34,456 bases of DNA from 2-12-FULL-42-15 sp964196565 (GTDB lineage Bacteria; Pseudomonadota; Gammaproteobacteria; Coxiellales; Coxiellaceae): positions 1-34,456 of the forward strand of contig CAXMUH010000031.1 of the NCBI GenBank assembly GCA_964196565.1, read 5' to 3'. Both the position numbers and the translations under genes were made by a program. Below are positions 30,707 through 34,456 of this stretch, one piece after another. The notes beneath the pieces are model-generated. The model was not told the DNA's origin. It ran no database searches and saw only the letters and a list, made by a program, of their open reading frames with translations. Within the stretch, counting starts at the first letter, position 1, and each line of letters begins with the position of its first letter.

Positions 30707-31846
30707 ATGATTAACCGCTATTCTATACCATTAAGCCTCTATATTCATGTCCCCTGGTGTGTGCAAAAATGCCCATATTGCGATTTTAACTCGCATGCCA
30801 AGCGTGCTGAGCTACCTGAAAATAACTATATTGAACAATTGCTTACCGAGCTTCGCAATAAGCAATCCTTGATCCAGGGGCGTGAAATAAAAACAATTTT
30901 TATCGGTGGCGGCACGCCGAGCTTATTTAGCGCCAATGCCTACCAACAATTATTTGCTGGCATTCGCACTATCGCACCAATTGCCTTCGACGCCGAAATC
31001 ACATTAGAGGCTAATCCAGGCACGATTGAAGCCAACCGATTTGCAGATTATCGCGCTACGGGAATTAATCGTTTATCGCTTGGGATTCAAAGTTTTCAAG
31101 ATGATAAATTAAAAAAATTGGGGCGCATTCACGATAGTGAACAAGCGTGCCGCGCCATTGAAATTGCCAAAAGTGCAGGTTTTAATGATTTCAATTTAGA
31201 TTTAATGTTTGGTTTACCCAATCAAAGCATTGATGATGCTTTATATGATTTAAGTAAAGCTTTCGAAATGCAATCCAGCCATTTATCGTGGTATCAATTA
31301 ACCCTTGAACCCAACACACTATTTCATAAATATCCACCTAAGCTCCCTAAAGATGATTATCTTTGGGAAATGCAAGTTGAAGGCCAAAAATTAATTGCCA
31401 GTCAATTTAATCAATATGAAATTTCCGCTTATAGCAAATCAGGATTCCAATGCCAGCATAATTTAAATTACTGGCGCTTTGGTGATTATCTCGGCATAGG
31501 TGCCGGCGCACACAGTAAAATCACCACTGAAAAAGGTGATGTCAGCCGTCATTGGAATATTAAGCATCCGCAACTGTATTTAAATGCCGCTGATAAAATT
31601 GCCAACCAAAATAATATTGTAGCAAATGATTTGCCTTTAGAATTTATGCTCAATGCGGCACGATTATATGAACCCATTACGGTGGATTTATTTCGACAAA
31701 GGACTGGTTTAGAGCTTAATGCCATTGAAAAGCCCTTGCAAAAAGCGCTTGAAAATGATTTTTTGAAATTTACAAACGATCAAATTGTGATAACGAATCA
31801 CGGTAAACAATACTTAAATGAATTATTAGAATTGTTTATGCCATAA
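30707..31846 (+). CDS. hemW: HemW heme chaperone, radical-SAM family
   Basis: A 379-aa protein of the coproporphyrinogen III oxidase-like radical-SAM family; HemW binds heme and an Fe4S4 cluster and delivers heme to respiratory enzymes rather than acting as HemN. The cluster motif CVQKCPYC (Cys18, Cys22, Cys25) is followed by DFNSH, IFIGGGTPSL, EANPG, RLSLGIQSFQD, NLDLMFGLP and QHNLNYWRFGDYLGIG, all close to E. coli HemW. ATG 30707 gives MINRYSIPLSLYIHVPWC, the usual start. The frame remains open upstream to 30518 but that stretch is antisense to nudE and not HemW-like. No strong Shine-Dalgarno is seen; its promoter must overlap nudE coding DNA. Confidence 0.95.
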   Translation: MINRYSIPLSLYIHVPWCVQKCPYCDFNSHAKRAELPENNYIEQLLTELRNKQSLIQGREIKTIFIGGGTPSLFSANAYQQLFAGIRTIAPIAFDAEITLEANPGTIEANRFADYRATGINRLSLGIQSFQDDKLKKLGRIHDSEQACRAIEIAKSAGFNDFNLDLMFGLPNQSIDDALYDLSKAFEMQSSHLSWYQLTLEPNTLFHKYPPKLPKDDYLWEMQVEGQKLIASQFNQYEISAYSKSGFQCQHNLNYWRFGDYLGIGAGAHSKITTEKGDVSRHWNIKHPQLYLNAADKIANQNNIVANDLPLEFMLNAARLYEPITVDLFRQRTGLELNAIEKPLQKALENDFLKFTNDQIVITNHGKQYLNELLELFMP

Positions 31847-31862
31847 GCTATTAATAAAATTT

Positions 31863-31934
31863 TAATCTACGCATGTTAAAATAGTTTCTACTAGGGAATC
31901 AACTCTACTCGAGGGAAAGCACATGCGTAGATTA
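31863..31934 (+). promoter_or_regulatory. inverted repeat that can sequester the start codon of the 31923 gene
   Basis: TAATCTACGCATGT (31863-31876) is a perfect reverse complement of ACATGCGTAGATTA (31921-31934). The right arm contains the ATG start codon (31923-31925); the 44-nt loop ends with the Shine-Dalgarno GAGGGAAAG. If transcribed, this 14-bp helix would hide the start codon, the layout of an RNA thermometer or other cis-acting translational switch. Confidence 0.6.
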
Positions 31935-33410
31935 TCAGAAAACCAAAGAAATTCCGTGCTGGCATCAATTAATGGCTGGGCACCTCGCGTTATTGATGAG
32001 TATATCGATATTGAGCGCGAAGAAAAAAGCGGCGTAATTAACGCAGACACCCTTGGAGAGAATACACTAAAGCTTGCTAAAGAGCTTGCAGCCACGCTTT
32101 ATCAAGTCGGGCAGCAACAATCCATTGTACCTGCTGCAGCGTTTATCGCTAAGTTAGAAGCTGGTGATGAGTTAGGTTTTATTTTAAAGCTAATGGATAA
32201 CCCTTGTAATGTAAGACCAATGGATCGCACCTTAAGAGGGCATGAAAACGAGATGAAGGAAATTATTGCCGCGCGATTTATTGCCTTTGCAGATACAATC
32301 TGCAAAGAATATGTAATCGACAAATTTAAGCTTGATTTAGAGCAGCAACCTCAACTTCCACTACCCTCAGCGCCGCCATTTGAAGAATTTATAGCTGAAC
32401 AGATGAATTATATCATTAATTTTCGTGCTTCAATAAGTGCATCGAAGGAATTATATAATAAACGCAAACAGACGATTCAATATATTACCGACTCTGCAAA
32501 AATCGCCTCATTAGGCTTTTTTTATATGGCTTTCGGGTGCTTTTATTGTGCCGGTGATTGCGGTGAGCTTGGACTCGCCCTAGCAGGTGTTGGCGTATTT
32601 TTATTATTACTGGGGATTGCTGTCTCCGCTGCTACTTATTTGTTTGTTGCCGCCGGAGCATCATTAATCTATGGTGTCACTAAATTCATTGATTCACTCG
32701 CTAAAATAACCACCGTGTTATATAACCCAATCAACTCGATACGCGGCTTATTACGCGCGGCAATGATTGGCATTGGAACTTTGGGTGCTGTAAAAGGTGG
32801 TATGCTTGCCGGCGCGTTATTGGGTACAGCCATAGCACCGGGGCTTGGTAGCGCGATTGGCGCGGCACTTGGCGCTGTTGTTGGTGGATTTTTTGGTATC
32901 GGACTTGCCGCTTATATCAGCAAGCACGCGCTGCAACTTATCTCCAGCACGGTATCTTCAAACCCCATTAATCCAAGTAATCCGTATCGCTACACACTGA
33001 CCACGATTCAAAAAACGAGATTGGACAACATGGGCGTAAGAATGGATGAGTTCAATTCTGTATTAAAAGAACTTAAAGCCATGAAACAAAATATCCCCTT
33101 TTGGGCCCGCATAAAATCCAGTGACAATGGGCGAAAATTTAAACGCGAAGTAAATAATATCATTGAAGACTTAAAGAATGGTTTGATTGTTGAAGAAAAA
33201 ATAGAAGTGAATGGTAAAATATTTACACTCTTTGATCAGAATTCCAAAGTTCTTCATCAACAACCCGCTCGAAATCATGCGTATCTTGAACCCAGCGCAC
33301 CACCATTCGAAGCAGAGGATTATGGGTTTGCCCAAGTCTATGACCAACTATTGAAACCTGTCAGCGCACTGCCATTCGAAGAACTAACGCCAGAATTGGG
33401 TTGGAGGTAA
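31923..33410 (+). CDS. candidate host-directed membrane protein with PSAPPFE motifs
   Basis: A 495-aa protein that I do not recognise. Residues 1-190 are soluble and helical. Residues ~194-250 hold two or more hydrophobic helices (LGFFYMAFGCFYCAG; VGVFLLLLGIAVSAATYLF), and residues ~280-333 are a Gly/Ala-rich zipper (GALLGTAIAPGLGSAIGAAL). The C-terminus is soluble. LPSAPPFEEF (147-156) and EPSAPPFEAE (456-465) repeat the same motif, and VSALPFEEL (480-488) is a third degenerate copy. P(S/T)AP is the late-domain motif bound by the ESCRT-I protein TSG101, so these could be docking sites. There is no signal peptide. SD GAGGG lies about eight bases before the ATG, which is inside an inverted repeat. 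Its stop TAA is the first codon of a dispersed repeat. Confidence 0.7.
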   Translation: MRRLSENQRNSVLASINGWAPRVIDEYIDIEREEKSGVINADTLGENTLKLAKELAATLYQVGQQQSIVPAAAFIAKLEAGDELGFILKLMDNPCNVRPMDRTLRGHENEMKEIIAARFIAFADTICKEYVIDKFKLDLEQQPQLPLPSAPPFEEFIAEQMNYIINFRASISASKELYNKRKQTIQYITDSAKIASLGFFYMAFGCFYCAGDCGELGLALAGVGVFLLLLGIAVSAATYLFVAAGASLIYGVTKFIDSLAKITTVLYNPINSIRGLLRAAMIGIGTLGAVKGGMLAGALLGTAIAPGLGSAIGAALGAVVGGFFGIGLAAYISKHALQLISSTVSSNPINPSNPYRYTLTTIQKTRLDNMGVRMDEFNSVLKELKAMKQNIPFWARIKSSDNGRKFKREVNNIIEDLKNGLIVEEKIEVNGKIFTLFDQNSKVLHQQPARNHAYLEPSAPPFEAEDYGFAQVYDQLLKPVSALPFEELTPELGWR

Positions 33411-33459
33411 CCCGGACAATCCTCACGCTTCACTCAGGACAGGCTTTGTTGGCCGGGAA
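33408..33459 (+). repeat. 52-bp dispersed repeat providing the upstream gene's stop codon
   Basis: TAACCCGGAC to GGCCGGGAA. Same length as the copies at 4255-4306 and 25286-25337; the central ACGCTTCACTCAGGACAGG is identical to the one at 4255-4306. The initial TAA is the stop of the 31923 gene. Confidence 0.85.
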
Positions 33460-33467
33460 CGTAAAAA

Positions 33468-33948
33468 TTATTTCACAATCTTCCAACTGCCATCAGGCAT
33501 GCGACAAGCGCGTCCATAGGCATTTTTTAAGCGGCCATTGATATTCACTTTAGTTTGATATTCACGGCAATACTTACCATGACTTCGATAATCTTTCACC
33601 GGGCGAACGGTGTAGGTTGTATTACTTTTGCTGTTAGTCCAAGAAGATTGTTGGCCGACCGGCGTCGTTACAATGGCGCTTTGCATATTCATTCGATCTT
33701 GCCTGTCCATATGTTGGCCAATTTGGTTGCCTACGATGCCGCCTATTAAAGCGCCTCCGAGCACGCCAAGCCATGCACCTTGACCGTGAAACGCTGCAGC
33801 ACCCAAGAGGCCACCCGCAGCCGCACCAGCAACCGTGGCGCCACCCGTATTATTGCCCCGGCGCACATCCGGATAAACCGAATACTAAACCCACCGATAG
33901 GGTTGAAGCTGTTCCAATCATAAGCAGTCGTCTCGAAATCTTAATCAT
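33468..33948 (-). pseudogene. 17-kDa-surface-antigen-like glycine-zipper lipoprotein, frameshifted
   Basis: The natural start is ATG 33948 (SD CGAGG), encoding a lipoprotein signal, MIKISRRLLMIGTAS... to the lipobox GLSGC, but that frame stops at 33850 after CAPGQ. The remaining body is in another frame, open from 33866 to 33468: a glycine zipper (GGLLGAAAFHGQG, then GVLGGALIGGIVGNQIGQHMD) and a C-terminal domain with KYCREYQTKVNINGR and CRMPDGSWKIV, as in the Rickettsia 17-kDa antigen / RT0821-Lpp0805 type. Removing one G from the GGGG tract (33856-33859) joins the frames to CAPGNNTGGATVAG. Either a real mutation, a phase-variable tract or a sequencing error. The intact protein would be an outer-membrane lipoprotein. 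A GTG start at 33866 would give a body without a signal. Confidence 0.78.
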
Positions 33949-34081
33949 TATTTACCTCGGCTATAGTTATACTATTATCTTTAGAAACTGATTATAATGA
34001 GGTCCTACTAAAAAATCAGGTTATAATGGTAACAAAACTGACACATACAAAAATTACGGATTAAAAAAGGATCTAAGAATT

Positions 34082-34456
34082 ATGCAGTCTAATACCCCCG
34101 TATTAATCGTCGGCGCAGGCCCCACCGGTTTGCTGATGGCTTTAACTTTAAATCGCTATGGTATTCCTTTTCGTTTAATTGAAAAAAAATCCGAACGCAC
34201 CCAAACTTCTAACGCACTCGGAATTCATGCGCGCACTTTAGAATTATTGGAAGACTTAAATATTGTGGAGCCTTTTTTAAAAGTGGGTAATCCCGTTAAT
34301 GGTGCCAACATGCATATTGACGGCAAAAAAATAGCAAGTGTCGATCTTAGCAAAATCAAAAGCGTCTATCCGTATGTATTAATTGTTCCACAAAGTGAAA
34401 CCGAAAAAATTTTAGAGCAAGCGCTACAAAACAATGGCATTGAAGTTGAAAGAAAT
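34082..34456 (+). CDS. FAD-dependent monooxygenase, N-terminal part (cut by window edge)
   Basis: The first 125 codons are visible, with no stop before the window end. The N-terminus has the FAD-binding Rossmann motif VLIVGAGPTGLLMAL (GxGxxG) followed by LIEKKSERTQTSNALGIHARTLELLEDL, matching the PHBH-like (UbiH/PheA/MhpA-type) aromatic hydroxylase group; the RxxR-like and HARTLELL segments are characteristic. AAGGA lies about nine bases before ATG 34082. Promoter DNA is probably between 33950 and 34081, where TATAAT-like boxes occur at ~33996 and ~34022. Substrate unknown. Confidence 0.85.
   Translation, partial: MQSNTPVLIVGAGPTGLLMALTLNRYGIPFRLIEKKSERTQTSNALGIHARTLELLEDLNIVEPFLKVGNPVNGANMHIDGKKIASVDLSKIKSVYPYVLIVPQSETEKILEQALQNNGIEVERN

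Overview
The window is AT-rich bacterial chromosome carrying about 27 genes, with no rRNA, tRNA, intact transposase or CRISPR array visible. The core genes (orn, plsY, tsaD, mdh, nudE, cysQ, hemW, and a holD-like gene overlapping rimI) point to a gammaproteobacterium. Proteins that look host-directed, 17-kDa-antigen-like and DUF4156-like lipoproteins and many short palindromic repeats suggest a host-associated, probably Legionellales/Coxiellaceae-like organism. The taxonomic placement is inference; I could run no database search.

Layout. 1-1571: two tandem outer-membrane beta-barrel paralogs sharing an almost identical promoter/leader/signal-peptide block. 1859-4023: a beta-lactamase-fold protein that has lost its catalytic motifs and a YheT-type hydrolase, separated by a 29-bp-arm palindrome. 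4255-8455: an RND efflux adaptor/permease operon. 8669-11692: an acidic Gly-tailed protein of unknown function, a DUF4156-like lipoprotein, the holD-like/rimI pair and a membrane-anchored tyrosine phosphatase. 11689-13392: a large helical unknown. 13577-16121: an EmrAB-type efflux pair. 16300-16398: remains of a higBA toxin-antitoxin module. 16468-18346: a HIT protein and a TraB/ChaN/EreA-like protein that lies between two 98-bp direct repeats. 18344-20920: an outer-membrane barrel and an APC permease. 21195-22413: orn and plsY.

The most notable gene is 22591-25281 (896 aa). Its C-terminus reads like the VCA region of WASP-family actin nucleators: polyproline tracts, a thymosin/WH2-like motif, a canonical WH2-like motif, an amphipathic connector and an acidic tail with one Trp. 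It is a candidate bacterial Arp2/3 activator. A second candidate, 31923-33410 (495 aa), carries two PSAPPFE motifs resembling ESCRT late-domain P(S/T)AP motifs, and its start codon lies inside a perfect 14-bp inverted repeat whose loop carries the ribosome binding site, suggesting translational control by RNA structure. The proteins at 8669, 11689, 16955, 25761 and 26477 are further lineage-specific unknowns, some with acidic C-terminal regions of the kind seen in Dot/Icm substrates; no secretion apparatus is encoded here.

Housekeeping block 27190-31846: nudE, cysQ and mdh overlap by 4 nt at each junction and are presumably co-translated; tsaD follows after two repeats; hemW is divergent from nudE with only 25 bp between start codons. 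The window ends with a frameshifted 17-kDa-antigen-like lipoprotein and the 5' part of an FAD monooxygenase gene. Several repeat families sit at gene 3' ends, and in a number of cases the repeat itself provides the stop codon.
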